DNA of 32,031 nt from Methylophaga sp. (GTDB lineage Bacteria > Pseudomonadota > Gammaproteobacteria > Nitrosococcales > Methylophagaceae), in assembly GCA_026988435.1 (NCBI GenBank), contig JALSLH010000059.1:1-32031 (forward strand), read 5' to 3'. Below, one piece after another: positions 15,482 through 27,108 of this stretch. Position 1 is the stretch's first letter. Every line of letters begins with the position of its first letter. The notes under the pieces were generated by a model. It made no database searches. It saw nothing but the letters and a program-made list of their open reading frames with translations, and was not told the origin of the DNA. A program made the translations under genes and the position numbers.

Positions 15482-16213
15482 ATGAACTATTCTGCTCCCG
15501 TCGATCTTCTTGTTGATAACGTTATTCTTGTGACTGGGGCAGGAGATGGCATCGGTGCGGCTGTGGCTAAATCTTATGCTAGACATGGTGCTACCGTTAT
15601 TTTACTCGATAAAAATATTAAAGCACTAGAAAAGGTTTATGACGAGATCGAAGCCGATGGTGGTAAAACTCCAGCCATTTATCCATTGGATTTACTTGGC
15701 GCAAGTGTTACGGATTATGAAACATTAGCTAGTAATATTGCTGAAAACTTTGCTCGTTTAGATGGCCTGGTGCACTGTGCTGCCGCCTTGGGGCAGATCG
15801 CATCTTTTGAAAATCAAAATACGGCCACATGGTTCGACACGCTCCACATTAACCTTACGGCACCTTATTTATTGACACGTGCATGCGTCACTCTGCTTAG
15901 ACAGCAACAACAGAGTGCGATCATTTTTACGACGGATGATTATAAAGATAAAGCCTATTGGGCGGGTTATGGTGTAGCAAAGGCGGGCATTGAAACGTTA
16001 AGCAAGCAATTGGCAGATGAATTTGAAAGTGAAGGGCGGTTACGAGTGAATTGTGTGATACCTGGACCGGTGCAAACAATGCTTTATGCCCGCGCCTTTC
16101 CAGGAATAGACCCAAACTCACTGCCCCTACCAGATGATGTTGTGCCAACATACCTTTATTTAATGGGAAGAGATAGCCTTGCAGAAACGGGGCAATGTCT
16201 TTCTGCACAATAG
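15482..16213 (+). CDS. YciK-like short-chain dehydrogenase/reductase
   Basis: The 243-residue protein is a classical SDR of the YciK type. The cofactor loop TGAGDGIG is at residues 18-25, the structural motif HCAAALG near 98-104 and the catalytic Y163xxxK167 in YGVAKAG. The residue 13 positions before the tyrosine, normally the catalytic serine, is threonine (T150, in FTTDDYKDK), so activity may be altered. Substrate is unknown. It follows hpnE by 91 bases with its own leader and could be separately transcribed. No clear ribosome binding site precedes the ATG. Confidence 0.85.
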   Translation: MNYSAPVDLLVDNVILVTGAGDGIGAAVAKSYARHGATVILLDKNIKALEKVYDEIEADGGKTPAIYPLDLLGASVTDYETLASNIAENFARLDGLVHCAAALGQIASFENQNTATWFDTLHINLTAPYLLTRACVTLLRQQQQSAIIFTTDDYKDKAYWAGYGVAKAGIETLSKQLADEFESEGRLRVNCVIPGPVQTMLYARAFPGIDPNSLPLPDDVVPTYLYLMGRDSLAETGQCLSAQ

Positions 16214-16330
16214 TCCGTCAATTTATCGGCATCTATACCGTAATACGCTGATATTTAAGTGAAATACTGTTTTGGCATGATAATCGCTTAAGAACTAGTT
16301 ATAGTGAACTAGAACTTGAGGATATGCAAA

Positions 16331-17254
16331 ATGGAAAATCAACTACCCACAGAAACAGCAAAGTTATCTTTGGTTGGCAAACATAGCCATGCAATTGATT
16401 TTAATCTTACGCAAGATGCGCCTAACAGTGCTGAAGAGATGGCGGCAAGACTTCCTGCAATATTACAAACAACATTAGAAATCGATACGGTAATTGAGTT
16501 GTTTCATACTGAAATAAATAAAGTATTGGCTTATGATAGCCTGCACTATCAAAATCAAAGTTCTCATTGTGAATTTAACACGGGTAGTCGTAGCCATCAC
16601 TCTTGCCATTATCGTTTAGAGATGAATGGAGATTGGTTAGGTGAGTTAACGTTAACACGAAGTAAAAAATTTACCGATTCTGATACACAATTATTAGAAG
16701 ATTTTTTATGCAAGTTAGTGTATCCATTGCGTAACTGTTTGCTTTATCGTGAAGCACAGGCCGCGGCATTACAAGATAAGTTAACAGGCTTAAATAACCG
16801 AGGCGCGTTCGATAATAGTCTTAAACGTGAAATTGATTTAGCCCAGCGTCAACATGCCCCAATGTCATTAGTGATGTTAGATATTGATTTCTTCAAAGCA
16901 GTAAACGACACATACGGACATAGCGGTGGCGACTTGGCGCTTAAGATGCTAGCAAAATCATTAACGGACTCAATGCGCGCAAGTGATATTGCTTTTAGAT
17001 ATGGCGGTGAAGAATTTGCATTGATTTTAAGTAATACAGATAGTAAGGCTGCATTGTTAGTTGCTGAGCGTATCCGCATTGCCATTTCGCAATTAAATTG
17101 TAATGATGGCTCACGAACATTTGGTTTTACTGTCAGCTTAGGCGTGGCCCAATTAAAGCATGGTGAAAAGGGTGAAGCGTTATTTTCTCGTGCTGATAGT
17201 GCATTATATAAAGCGAAAAAAGCAGGGCGAAATCAAGCTGTTGTAAGCGCTTAA
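16331..17254 (+). CDS. GAF-like/GGDEF diguanylate cyclase, 307 aa
   Basis: Residues 40-140 form a GAF-like sensory region. The C-terminal domain has LTGLNNRGAF, DIDFFKAVND and the active site GGEEF (225-229), with RASD (216-219) as product-inhibition site, so it should make cyclic di-GMP from GTP under feedback control. There is no membrane segment and no EAL domain. ATG 16331 is chosen because GAGGA (16318-16322) stands at suitable distance; the TTG at 16316 has none. It faces rluB across a 25-base gap. It is the third GGDEF protein in 10 kb. Confidence 0.9.
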   Translation: MENQLPTETAKLSLVGKHSHAIDFNLTQDAPNSAEEMAARLPAILQTTLEIDTVIELFHTEINKVLAYDSLHYQNQSSHCEFNTGSRSHHSCHYRLEMNGDWLGELTLTRSKKFTDSDTQLLEDFLCKLVYPLRNCLLYREAQAAALQDKLTGLNNRGAFDNSLKREIDLAQRQHAPMSLVMLDIDFFKAVNDTYGHSGGDLALKMLAKSLTDSMRASDIAFRYGGEEFALILSNTDSKAALLVAERIRIAISQLNCNDGSRTFGFTVSLGVAQLKHGEKGEALFSRADSALYKAKKAGRNQAVVSA

Positions 17255-17273
17255 AAAGCCCCGCATTTTTAAG
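17251..17273. terminator. shared hairpin between convergent genes
   Basis: CTTAAAAA (17251-17258) and TTTTTAAG (17266-17273) form an 8-bp AT-rich stem with a GC-rich loop, between the convergent stop codons of the GGDEF gene and rluB. It is the only structure in this 25-base gap and could act in both directions, though the stem is weak. Confidence 0.4.
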
Positions 17274-17279
17274 AAATAA

Positions 17280-18158
17280 TTAACGCCCTCGAATACGAGG
17301 CGAACGTTTGCCTTTATATGATTTATTGTCTGTTTTTTGTCGTGCCGGAGCTTTAGCCGTTTTGATCGGACGAAGCTTTTTATCACGTTGTGCTCGACCT
17401 ACTTTTTCAAGTTCATTGGCTTGTAAGTCAACAGATTCATAAAGCCGTTCTAAATCTTTGCCTTCGAGCATGGACCACTTGCCCATTTTCAATTGCTTCG
17501 GAATAATCACGGTACCGTAACGTACTCGCATTAACCGACTGACTTGCACGCCTTGGCTTTCCCATAATCGCCGAACAGCACGATTACGACCTTCTTGGAT
17601 AACGACGTGATACCAATGATTCGCACCTTCACCGCCGGCTTCTTGAATATCAGCAAAGTGTGCTTTACCATCTTCTAATTCGACACCATCTCGTAGGTTT
17701 TGCATCATTTCAGATGTGACTTCACCTAAAACGCGCACAGCGTACTCACGATCCATCTCGTTAGATGGATGCATTAGTTTATTCGCTAATTCACCATCCG
17801 TTGTTAAAATGATTAAACCACTGGTATTAATATCTAAACGACCTACACTGACCCAGCGACCTTCTTCAGGCGAAGGTAGTGCTTGGAAAATAGTTCGACG
17901 ACCTTCAGGGTCATTGCGAGTGCAAACTTCACCGACAGGCTTGTTATAAAGCATCACTTGTTGTGGTTGTTGCCATAAACGTTTAGGTGAAAGCGGTTTT
18001 CCACCTTGCAAGCGAATGGTATCGCCCATTTCAATTTTATCACCCAGTTTAGCCTGTTCGCCATTAACGGTGATCTGTCCATCTTTAATCATTTGTTCAA
18101 GACCGCGACGTGAACCGTAACCTGCGCGCGCTAATACTTTTTGAATTCGTTCTGCCAT
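17280..18158 (-). CDS. rluB: 23S rRNA pseudouridine synthase RluB
   Basis: An N-terminal S4 RNA-binding domain (MAERIQKVLARAGYGSRR) is followed by the RsuA/RluB-type catalytic domain with the nucleophile aspartate in GRLDINTSG (D109) and the RNRAVRRLWE segment. The enzyme converts a uridine near position 2605 (E. coli numbering) of 23S rRNA to pseudouridine. The C-terminal tail after about residue 245 is basic and disordered, as in RluB. The start at 18158 is preferred over an ATG six codons upstream, because GGGAGA lies just before it and the family begins at this residue. Confidence 0.9.
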   Translation of the reverse strand: MAERIQKVLARAGYGSRRGLEQMIKDGQITVNGEQAKLGDKIEMGDTIRLQGGKPLSPKRLWQQPQQVMLYNKPVGEVCTRNDPEGRRTIFQALPSPEEGRWVSVGRLDINTSGLIILTTDGELANKLMHPSNEMDREYAVRVLGEVTSEMMQNLRDGVELEDGKAHFADIQEAGGEGANHWYHVVIQEGRNRAVRRLWESQGVQVSRLMRVRYGTVIIPKQLKMGKWSMLEGKDLERLYESVDLQANELEKVGRAQRDKKLRPIKTAKAPARQKTDNKSYKGKRSPRIRGR

Positions 18159-18195
18159 TTTGTTGTCTCCCGACATGATTGTGGATATTAACTAT

Positions 18196-18573
18196 TTATT
18201 CAGTTATTGGATAAATAGTGATAACTATTTCAAAACCTAAAGATGATAATTCATTCAATACGGCATTTGAAATACGTGTTGTAAACTGATATTGGTTTCC
18301 ACTGTCGAAACCAATATCAACGATTTTCTGTGTTGTAGAACCAAGCAAAGCCATAGCCTCGTCAGATAGGGTGCGAATTAATTTGATAAATTCTTTTAAA
18401 ACAGGCTCAGGCTGGGTTTCATTTAAACTACATTCAAAACGTAAACTAAATTCTGAGCCAGTGAACCCTTCATCAAGGATGAATACGCGACCTTTTAGTT
18501 CACTAGCGATCAAAGATAAATCATTATCTGAGCTAAGCTCTAGATCAACATTAATAAAATTTGCTGTTTCCAT
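18196..18573 (-). CDS. hypothetical protein, possibly DUF4279-like, 125 aa
   Basis: The protein is small and soluble. Its C-terminal part (SNAVLNELSSLGFEIVITIY) resembles the end of DUF4279 proteins, where a helix-turn precedes a last beta strand, but the rest is too divergent to be sure. The first in-frame ATG at 18573 is chosen; there is no good ribosome binding site, and a TTG at 18591 is an alternative. It lies 29 bases after the trpS stop and 37 bases before rluB, so it is probably co-transcribed with them. Function unknown. Confidence 0.6.
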   Translation of the reverse strand: METANFINVDLELSSDNDLSLIASELKGRVFILDEGFTGSEFSLRFECSLNETQPEPVLKEFIKLIRTLSDEAMALLGSTTQKIVDIGFDSGNQYQFTTRISNAVLNELSSLGFEIVITIYPITE

Positions 18574-18602
18574 TTTAGACGATAAGTTCAAGGCGAGGCG
18601 GT

Positions 18603-19820
18603 TTATTTATAACTCAGCCCCATTGCCTCTCTCACTTCTTCCAAGGTATCTTGTGCCACTTCCCGTGCTGCTTCATTGCCGTCTTGAATAATGCGGCGTA
18701 CATCTTCAGGGTGACGACTTAATTCTTCTGCACGTTCACGAATCGGTTTCAATTCAGCACAAATAGAATCAATTAAAGGACCTTTGCATTCTAAGCAGCC
18801 AATGCTTGCACTACGGCAGCCTTCTTGAACCCATTGTTTTTGGTCGGCAGATGAATAGACTTCATGCAGCTGCCAAACAGGGCATTTATCTGGCTCACCC
18901 GGATCAGTGAGTCGGACACGACTAGGATCAGTCGGCATTTTTTTGAGCTTTTCAGTGATTGACGCTTCTGACTCACGCAAGGCAATTGTATTACCATATG
19001 ATTTAGACATTTTCTGGCCATCTAATCCTGGCATTTTAGCTGCTGGCGTGAGTAGTGCTTGAGGCTCAGGCAAAATCACTTTACCACCACCTTCAAGATA
19101 ACCGAATAAACGTTCGGTATCACCTAAGGCTAAGTTTTGTTGGCTTTTTAATAATGCACGAGCAGTTTCTAAGGCTTCGGCATCACCTTGTTCGGTGTAA
19201 GCGCGGCGTAAATTTGAATACAGCTTTGCATTCTTTTTACCCATTTTTTTAATCGCTTCTTCTGCTTTTAGTTCAAAGTTAGCTTCGCGGCCATAAATAT
19301 GGTTAAAACGACGTGCCACTTCGCGAGTTAATTCAACGTGCACCACTTGATCTTCACCAACAGGCACTTGGCCAGCGCGATAAATCAAAATGTCGGCACT
19401 TTGTAATAAGGGGTATCCTAAGAAACCATACGTCGACAGGTCTTTTTCTTTAAGTTTTTCTTGTTGATCTTTATAAGTTGGCACGCGCTCCAACCATGAG
19501 ATCGGCGTCATCATTGACAACAATAAATGTAATTCAGCATGTTCAGGCACTTTCGATTGCAGAAAGAGCGACACCGCAGAAGGCTCGATGCCGGCGGCGA
19601 TCCAATCAATCACCATGTCCCAAACACTGTCTTCAATAATGCCACTTTCTTCATAATGCGTGGTTAGCGCATGCCAGTCAGCTACAAAAAAGAAACAGTC
19701 AAATTCATGCTGTAGTTTGATCCAGTTTTTTAATACGCCATGATAATGGCCGAGGTGTAATCTCCCCGTTGGGCGCATGCCCGAAACGATGCGACGAGAT
19801 TGTAAAGCTACCGTATCCAA
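18603..19820 (-). CDS. trpS: tryptophanyl-tRNA synthetase
   Basis: The class I signature motifs are present: a HIGH-type GRLHLGHYHG (residues 20-29) and KMSKS (270-274). At 405 residues it is longer than the usual ~335 of E. coli TrpS; the extra sequence lies around residues 180-245, as in the long subgroup found in many proteobacteria. It joins tryptophan to its tRNA. No ATG is available near the N-terminus. A TTG at 19818-19820, seven bases after a perfect AAGGAGA, is the start. It follows the M50 protease gene by 17 bases, in one operon with serS upstream. Confidence 0.95.
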   Translation of the reverse strand: MDTVALQSRRIVSGMRPTGRLHLGHYHGVLKNWIKLQHEFDCFFFVADWHALTTHYEESGIIEDSVWDMVIDWIAAGIEPSAVSLFLQSKVPEHAELHLLLSMMTPISWLERVPTYKDQQEKLKEKDLSTYGFLGYPLLQSADILIYRAGQVPVGEDQVVHVELTREVARRFNHIYGREANFELKAEEAIKKMGKKNAKLYSNLRRAYTEQGDAEALETARALLKSQQNLALGDTERLFGYLEGGGKVILPEPQALLTPAAKMPGLDGQKMSKSYGNTIALRESEASITEKLKKMPTDPSRVRLTDPGEPDKCPVWQLHEVYSSADQKQWVQEGCRSASIGCLECKGPLIDSICAELKPIRERAEELSRHPEDVRRIIQDGNEAAREVAQDTLEEVREAMGLSYK

Positions 19821-19825
19821 AAAGT

Positions 19826-19832
19826 TCTCCTT
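19826..19832 (-). promoter_or_regulatory. Shine-Dalgarno AAGGAGA fixing the TTG start of trpS
   Basis: Read on the minus strand, AAGGAGA is followed by ACTTT-T and the TTG start codon. This near-perfect site, with no competing ATG in frame, decides the start of trpS. Confidence 0.75.
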
Positions 19833-19837
19833 AAGCC

Positions 19838-22103
<2,266 letters not shown>

Positions 22104-22107
<4 letters not shown>

Positions 22108-22478
22108 AATTGTCTTCCCATTACTAGACCGAGCCATGTTGCGACAAGGCAAAGAGCTACGCTTAAAAAGATATTTAGAGCGGCGCGACTTAACTCGCCA
22201 GATTCTAATAAGGTTAAGGTTTCAATTGAAAACGTTGAAAAGGTAGTAAATGCGCCTAAAAACCCGACGATAATGATGCTACGCCATTCTCCAGAAAGCA
22301 TGCCTCGCTCGACAATTAAGATGAAAAATAGTCCCATTAAAAATGAGCCTAAAACATTCACTGACAACGTGCCATAGGGGAAGTCTTTACCAAAAATCCG
22401 GTAGACATGAGAAGACATTAAAAAGCGCAATACTGCACCTAATGCTCCTCCTCCAGCAATAGCGATTAACTGTTGCAC
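22104..22478 (-). CDS. crcB: fluoride ion channel FluC/CrcB
   Basis: The 124-residue protein has four membrane helices and the family motifs GGGALGAVLRF, GTLSVNVLGSFLMG and GFLGAFTTFSTFSIET. FluC dimers form dual-topology channels that let fluoride leave the cell. The start is GTG at 22478; the overlapping ATG at 22480 is in another frame and stops after four codons. It is the first gene of the run crcB, DUF190, serS, M50 protease, trpS. I looked for a fluoride riboswitch in the 231 bases upstream and see none. Confidence 0.92.
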
Positions 22479-22709
22479 ATTCTATTCTCAATTAAATTAA
22501 AGACATAGTTTACCTTATTACGTGCTTTTGCTAAATAACTAAGATTTTTGTTCATGATTAAGTGCTCGAGCTAAGGCTTGGCGAGTAAGTATTCTATGCA
22601 CATAGCACTCAATATTATCATTTCTTAGTGAGTGCATTTTTCTAATACTCAGAGAATACGCGTACTTCGAATGTCGGATTATTTCACCTCTCTTGGTGTT
22701 GAGAAATGT
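22479..22709. other. intergenic region without recognised gene
   Basis: Both neighbours are read leftwards. The region is AT-rich, contains no reading frame of note and shows no clear riboswitch fold or terminator. A weak promoter for crcB presumably lies here but cannot be fixed by eye. Confidence 0.5.
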
Positions 22710-23300
22710 TTATTCGGGCAAGACAATATTCAGGCTATTTAACAAATAATAATACGCAAGCACTGTCAACACGCCAAGGCCTAAAACAAGAATAGTTCGA
22801 TACTTAAATCCATGGTGTTGGCTGAATTTCCTTTCTTTATGAGTGGTAACATCCATCATCTCATCACCAAAGAAAATCGATAAAAAAGTACCTAATGCAC
22901 TGATAATTAAAATGCTCCAATAGGGATAAGGTACGGTAAGAATATGCTTTAATAGTTGAGTTAAAAAGGTCAAATCATACGCATCAGGGTTCGTTGATAA
23001 CATAAATGCGTTAATTCCAATGGCAACAAACCATAAAACAACCTGCGTATAGGACATTTTTATTTTAAATAACAGCCTAATTGGAAAGGCAAGAATAAAA
23101 CCACCATCAGCGACGGGTGTGCATAGCACAAAAAAGCTCCATGTTAATAGCGCAACGTCAAAGCCTGTAGCCGCATCGTATTTCCAACTCATATATAAAA
23201 AATAAGCCACAAGAATGGAGACCAGCGCCACAAATTTTAATAAGGTTTCTTTATGTGTTTCGTGTTTAAAATGAAACTTATGGCTTATCTTTTCAATCAT
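22710..23300 (-). CDS. uncharacterised inner-membrane protein, 196 aa
   Basis: Five hydrophobic segments are visible (about residues 22-40, 50-75, 85-103, 124-142 and 168-188), with a histidine/lysine-rich cytoplasmic N-terminus (HKFHFKHETHKE) and a charged loop DVTTHKERKFSQHHGFKY. The segment TPVADGGFILAFPIRL around residue 60 looks like a conserved core. I do not recognise a characterised family. It is flanked by a MITE-like repeat upstream and an unremarkable spacer downstream. A membrane transport or sensing role is possible but not supported by any motif. Confidence 0.65.
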   Translation of the reverse strand: MIEKISHKFHFKHETHKETLLKFVALVSILVAYFLYMSWKYDAATGFDVALLTWSFFVLCTPVADGGFILAFPIRLLFKIKMSYTQVVLWFVAIGINAFMLSTNPDAYDLTFLTQLLKHILTVPYPYWSILIISALGTFLSIFFGDEMMDVTTHKERKFSQHHGFKYRTILVLGLGVLTVLAYYYLLNSLNIVLPE

Positions 23301-23339
23301 GATGATCGATCTCTTCTAATAGTTTAATTAAGGCTCACT

Positions 23340-23653
23340 TATACCCGTGACCATTCAATCTGCAGAATTCAGCATGAGAAGAAGCCATACTATTCTAGGC
23401 ATAAAGTCGCAGAATTAGTCATTCTCGGCAACTGCTCCTGCGTTGCTCTACTTACCTACATCCATGTAGGCATAATTTAAGACTTTAAAACGACGAAGAG
23501 TGTGGCTTATTCTCTTGCCCTGTGGGAGATTAGCACAAACGCCAGCGCTGCGTTGCAATGCTTGACAAGGACTGGTCATTGTCTTCACATTGCGCCTTGC
23601 TCTGACGCTTGTGCTAAACTCTGAAATCTACAGATTGAATGGTCACGGGTATA
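23340..23653. mobile_element. MITE-like element with 23-bp inverted terminal repeats
   Basis: Perfect 23-base inverted repeats (23340-23362 and 23631-23653), starting TATACCCGTGACC, bound a 314-bp non-coding segment. Similarity continues imperfectly for about a further 15 bases. Inside are a nested imperfect inverted repeat (GAGAAGAAGCCATAC at 23376-23390 with 23500-23514, 13 of 15) and a central palindrome CCTACA-TCCA-TGTAGG (23455-23470). Terminal TA on both sides would fit a TA target duplication as made by mariner/IS630-type transposases. It has no gene of its own and must be mobilised in trans, if at all. Confidence 0.75.
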
Positions 23654-24266
23654 TAATAAGCCTAAGGGCTAAGCCTAGAAATATCATCCCTGCTATGCGG
23701 TTCATTATTATTTGAGCTTTTGTCGAACTCTTTAGCCATTCACCAAGAAAACTAGCAGACCAAGCGATGCTACCAAAAATTAATAAGGTCGCAATGATGA
23801 ATAAGCCTCCCAATATTAACATTTGTATTGTTATTGGGCCCCTAGCGGGATCAACAAATTGAGGAAGAAACGCCAAGAAAAAGATCGCTACTTTCGGATT
23901 GGTAAGGTTCATTATCACACCACGAAAATAAAGTTTGCCAGAATTAATGCCTGTTTGTCCGAATTCACTCATCTTAGCTGTGCTGGAGCTGAAGGCGTGC
24001 CAAGCAAGATAGAGCATATAACTTGCCCCCACCATTTTTAATAATGTGAATGCCAGCGTTGATGTTTGAAAAATGACTGCCACACCTAATGAAACAAGCG
24101 CTGTGTGTATTAGTAATCCAGTGCATAGACCGAGAGTAACTAAAAGGCCGGCGTTTCGGCCATGGAGAGCAGATTGTGTCAAAACAAAAATATTATCAGG
24201 GCCGGGCACCAATGCTAAAGCGAGGGATGTTGAGAAAAAAAGGATAATCATCTCAAGAGATATCAA
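23643..24266 (-). CDS. LysE/RhtB family amino-acid exporter
   Basis: The 207-residue protein has six hydrophobic segments and the signature ALVPGPDNIFVLTQS near residue 20 plus NLTNPKVAIFFLAFLPQF in the middle. The family exports amino acids such as lysine, homoserine or threonine; the substrate cannot be told here. The start is a TTG at 24266, giving the usual distance from N-terminus to PGPD; ATG 24251 would be five residues shorter. The last codons (Y, P, stop) lie in the terminal repeat of the MITE, so the natural C-terminus was probably replaced by its insertion. Confidence 0.85.
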   Translation of the reverse strand: MISLEMIILFFSTSLALALVPGPDNIFVLTQSALHGRNAGLLVTLGLCTGLLIHTALVSLGVAVIFQTSTLAFTLLKMVGASYMLYLAWHAFSSSTAKMSEFGQTGINSGKLYFRGVIMNLTNPKVAIFFLAFLPQFVDPARGPITIQMLILGGLFIIATLLIFGSIAWSASFLGEWLKSSTKAQIIMNRIAGMIFLGLALRLIIYP

Positions 24267-24298
24267 ATTTACGATTTCCTTTGAATATATTTAAGCTG

Positions 24299-24316
24299 CC
24301 ATTCACGAGAATGGCT
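24299..24316. other. small hairpin between pyk and the LysE gene
   Basis: GCCATT and AATGGC form a 6-bp stem with a CACGAG loop. A second small stem CGCC/GGCG follows at about 24341-24353. They may end pyk transcription, though no T-run follows on the minus strand, so this is weak. Confidence 0.35.
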
Positions 24317-24376
24317 AATTCTTTGACTATTTTTAACGCCGGCATGGCGGAAAAGACGACTCGTGCAAAGGTCTCT

Positions 24377-25831
24377 TTATATGTTTTTAGGTTCCACCAT
24401 ATCACCAACGCGAACTAATTTTAGCGCATTGGTACTTCCTTGAATCTCTAAATCACCTTTAGTGATAATAACCATATCGCCATCACGCACGACGCCACGA
24501 CGTTGCAACTCATCGACCGCCTCTTTATTGAGTGAGGCATGGTCATTGTGATCAACGGTGAAGCTAACAGGATAAACACCGCGGTATAAAGTGACTTTTC
24601 GCCGTGTTGCGACATGAGGTGTTAATGCAAAAATAGGAATGCCAGAGCTTATTCGTGACATCCATAGTGGTGTTGTGCCCGTTTCTGTTAAGGCTGCAAT
24701 CGCTTTAACATCGAGGTGATTAGCCATATACATCGCACCCATGGCAATGGCTTCATCCATACGCTCAAACTGAGAGTCCATACGGTGGCGTGATACTCTA
24801 ATTTCACGTTGTTGTTCGGCTTCAAGACAGATACGGTCAACGGATTCAATTACTTTTACGGGATGAGCGCCTACGGCTGTTTCACCTGACAGCATTACCG
24901 CATCTGTGCCATCTAATACCGCATTCGCTACGTCAAAAACTTCAGCTCGCGTAGGAATGGCATTGGTAATCATCGACTCCATCATCTGAGTTGCTGTAAT
25001 TACAACACGATTAAGCTTGCGTGCACGTTCAATGATTTTCTTTTGAATGGGCGGCAGTGCGGCATCACCGACTTCAACACCCAAGTCACCACGCGCCACC
25101 ATTACAGCATCAGAGGCAATGATAATTTCATCGAGCACATCGAGCGCTTCTGCCCGTTCGATTTTAGCAATAATACCGCCATGACCACCGGCATCACGCA
25201 ATAGCTGACGGGCATAGTTAATATCTTCTGCGCTACGAGGAAAAGAGATCGCTACATAATCAGCTTTCATTTCAGCGGCAGTGATAATGTCTTTTTTATC
25301 TTTTTCAGTCAGTGCATCTGCCGATAATCCGCCGCCTTGTCGATTAATCCCTTTATTATTAGAAAGAACACCACCGACAACAACACGACAGGAAATACGC
25401 TGATCTTCAACTTGCTCAACCCAAAGTACAACGCGACCATCATCTAGCAATAAAGTATCACCACGCTTTACATCATGGGGTAATTGTTTGTAATCGATGC
25501 CGACTTGTTCAATGTTACCCGCATCTGAGTCAAGCCCTGCATCTAGAACAAATGCTGCGCCTACTTCAAGGTTTATTTTGCCATCTGCAAAGCGAGCGAT
25601 ACGAATTTTAGGGCCTTGCATATCAGCAAGCACACCCACTTGGCGGCCATAAGCTCGTGCGCGGTTTCGTACAGTTTCGGCAAGAGCGAGGTGCTCGTTA
25701 GGATCGCCATGAGAAAAATTAAGACGTACAACATCAACACCTGCCTCGATAATGGCATCTAGGAGTTCGGGTGTATTAGTTGCCGGGCCTAAGGTTGCAA
25801 CAATTTTGGTTCTTCTTCTTATGGCTGCCAA
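24377..25831 (-). CDS. pyk: pyruvate kinase
   Basis: The 484-residue protein shows the whole family pattern: TKIVATLGPAT at the start, RLNFSHGD, the active-site segment AKIERAEAL, MVARGDLGVEVG and TATQMMESM, and a C-terminal allosteric domain. It makes pyruvate and ATP from phosphoenolpyruvate and ADP. The start must be TTG at 25829-25831, because the next in-frame ATG lies deep inside the domain; AAGGAGA stands seven bases upstream. It follows pgk by 33 bases and is probably co-transcribed with it. Confidence 0.95.
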   Translation of the reverse strand: MAAIRRRTKIVATLGPATNTPELLDAIIEAGVDVVRLNFSHGDPNEHLALAETVRNRARAYGRQVGVLADMQGPKIRIARFADGKINLEVGAAFVLDAGLDSDAGNIEQVGIDYKQLPHDVKRGDTLLLDDGRVVLWVEQVEDQRISCRVVVGGVLSNNKGINRQGGGLSADALTEKDKKDIITAAEMKADYVAISFPRSAEDINYARQLLRDAGGHGGIIAKIERAEALDVLDEIIIASDAVMVARGDLGVEVGDAALPPIQKKIIERARKLNRVVITATQMMESMITNAIPTRAEVFDVANAVLDGTDAVMLSGETAVGAHPVKVIESVDRICLEAEQQREIRVSRHRMDSQFERMDEAIAMGAMYMANHLDVKAIAALTETGTTPLWMSRISSGIPIFALTPHVATRRKVTLYRGVYPVSFTVDHNDHASLNKEAVDELQRRGVVRDGDMVIITKGDLEIQGSTNALKLVRVGDMVEPKNI

Positions 25832-25838
25832 CGGACAG

Positions 25839-25845
25839 TCTCCTT
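25839..25845 (-). promoter_or_regulatory. Shine-Dalgarno AAGGAGA fixing the TTG start of pyk
   Basis: On the minus strand AAGGAGA, seven bases (CTGTCCG) and TTG follow each other. The same strong site plus TTG arrangement is used by trpS in this window. Confidence 0.75.
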
Positions 25846-25864
25846 AATATACCAACAAATAAAA

Positions 25865-27043
25865 TCAAGCGCGAGATTCAAGCATCGCTACAGCAGGAAG
25901 CACTTTGCCTTCTAAAAACTCTAAAAAGGCACCGCCACCAGTTGAAATATACGACACATCATCACTGATATTATACTTTGAAACCGCAGCTAGTGTGTCG
26001 CCACCACCGGCAATTGAAAAGGCATCTGATTCTGCAATCGCCATGGCAATCGCTTTAGTGCCTTCGCCGAACTGGTCAAACTCAAATACGCCAACAGGGC
26101 CATTCCAAACTATTGTACCGGCATTTTTAATGATTTTTGCAAGTTCAGCCGCAGAATTAGGACCGATATCAAAAATCATATCATCATCCGCAACTTGATC
26201 CACATTCATTAATGTATCATCTGCTGTTTCTGAAAATTCTTTGGCACACACTACATCGGTTGGAACGGGAATATCTCTGTCATCTGCTCGGGCATCACTC
26301 GTTAATTTCTTACAGGTATCAATTAAGTCAGGTTCATAGAGCGATTTACCCACATTGTGACCTGCCGCCGCAATAAAAGTATTGGCGATACCGCCACCAA
26401 CAATAAGCTGATCAACAATTTTTGATAATGATTCTAAAACGGTTAGTTTGGTTGAGACTTTAGAGCCGCCGACAATGGCTACCATTGGGCGAGCAGGGTT
26501 ATCTAAAGCTTTGCCTAATGCATCTAATTCTCCTGCTAACAATGGGCCAGCACAGGCAATAGGTGCATATTTTGCAACGCCATGTGTTGAGGCTTGAGCG
26601 CGATGCGCTGTACCAAAGGCATCCATTACATAAATGTCACATAAGCTTGCCATACGTTTTGACAAGGCCTCATCATCTTTTTTCTCACCAACATTAAAAC
26701 GAACATTCTCACACAGAACAATCTCGCCATCATTCATTTTTATTTGGTCGTTTTCTAACCAATTTTGTTCTAAACGTACCGTTTGTCCCAATAATGCAGA
26801 TAAATAATTGGCGACAGGAGCTAATGAATATTGATGATCAAACTCACCTTCTGTTGGTCGACCAAGATGCGACATAATCATAACTTTAGCACCCGCTTTA
26901 AGTGCCATCTTGATAGTGGGTAATGATGCACGAATACGCGTGTCATCTGTTACCACTCCAGCTTTTAATGGTACATTTAAATCTTGGCGAATTAATACGC
27001 GTTTTCCTGCTAACTCTAAGTCAGACATTTTAATTACGGACAT
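25865..27043 (-). CDS. pgk: phosphoglycerate kinase
   Basis: A typical 392-residue bacterial enzyme. It has the substrate-binding start [13 protein letters not shown], the motif [12 protein letters not shown], the hinge region and the nucleotide-binding GGSKVSTKL and GGGDTLAAV segments near the C-terminus. It transfers phosphate from 1,3-bisphosphoglycerate to ADP in glycolysis and works in reverse in gluconeogenesis. GAGGAAA precedes the ATG. A clear terminator separates it from gap upstream, so pgk must have its own promoter within 27044-27110. Confidence 0.96.
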   Translation of the reverse strand: MSVIKMSDLELAGKRVLIRQDLNVPLKAGVVTDDTRIRASLPTIKMALKAGAKVMIMSHLGRPTEGEFDHQYSLAPVANYLSALLGQTVRLEQNWLENDQIKMNDGEIVLCENVRFNVGEKKDDEALSKRMASLCDIYVMDAFGTAHRAQASTHGVAKYAPIACAGPLLAGELDALGKALDNPARPMVAIVGGSKVSTKLTVLESLSKIVDQLIVGGGIANTFIAAAGHNVGKSLYEPDLIDTCKKLTSDARADDRDIPVPTDVVCAKEFSETADDTLMNVDQVADDDMIFDIGPNSAAELAKIIKNAGTIVWNGPVGVFEFDQFGEGTKAIAMAIAESDAFSIAGGGDTLAAVSKYNISDDVSYISTGGGAFLEFLEGKVLPAVAMLESRA

Positions 27044-27108
27044 GGGTGTTTCCTCTTTAACTCTTTCTTGTTTATTTCATTACCACAGTAGTGCGGCTAG
27101 CTATAAAA

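Noticed and set aside
22479-22600. Possible fluoride riboswitch upstream of crcB.
   Set aside because: The expected conserved pseudoknot sequence could not be found by eye on the minus strand.
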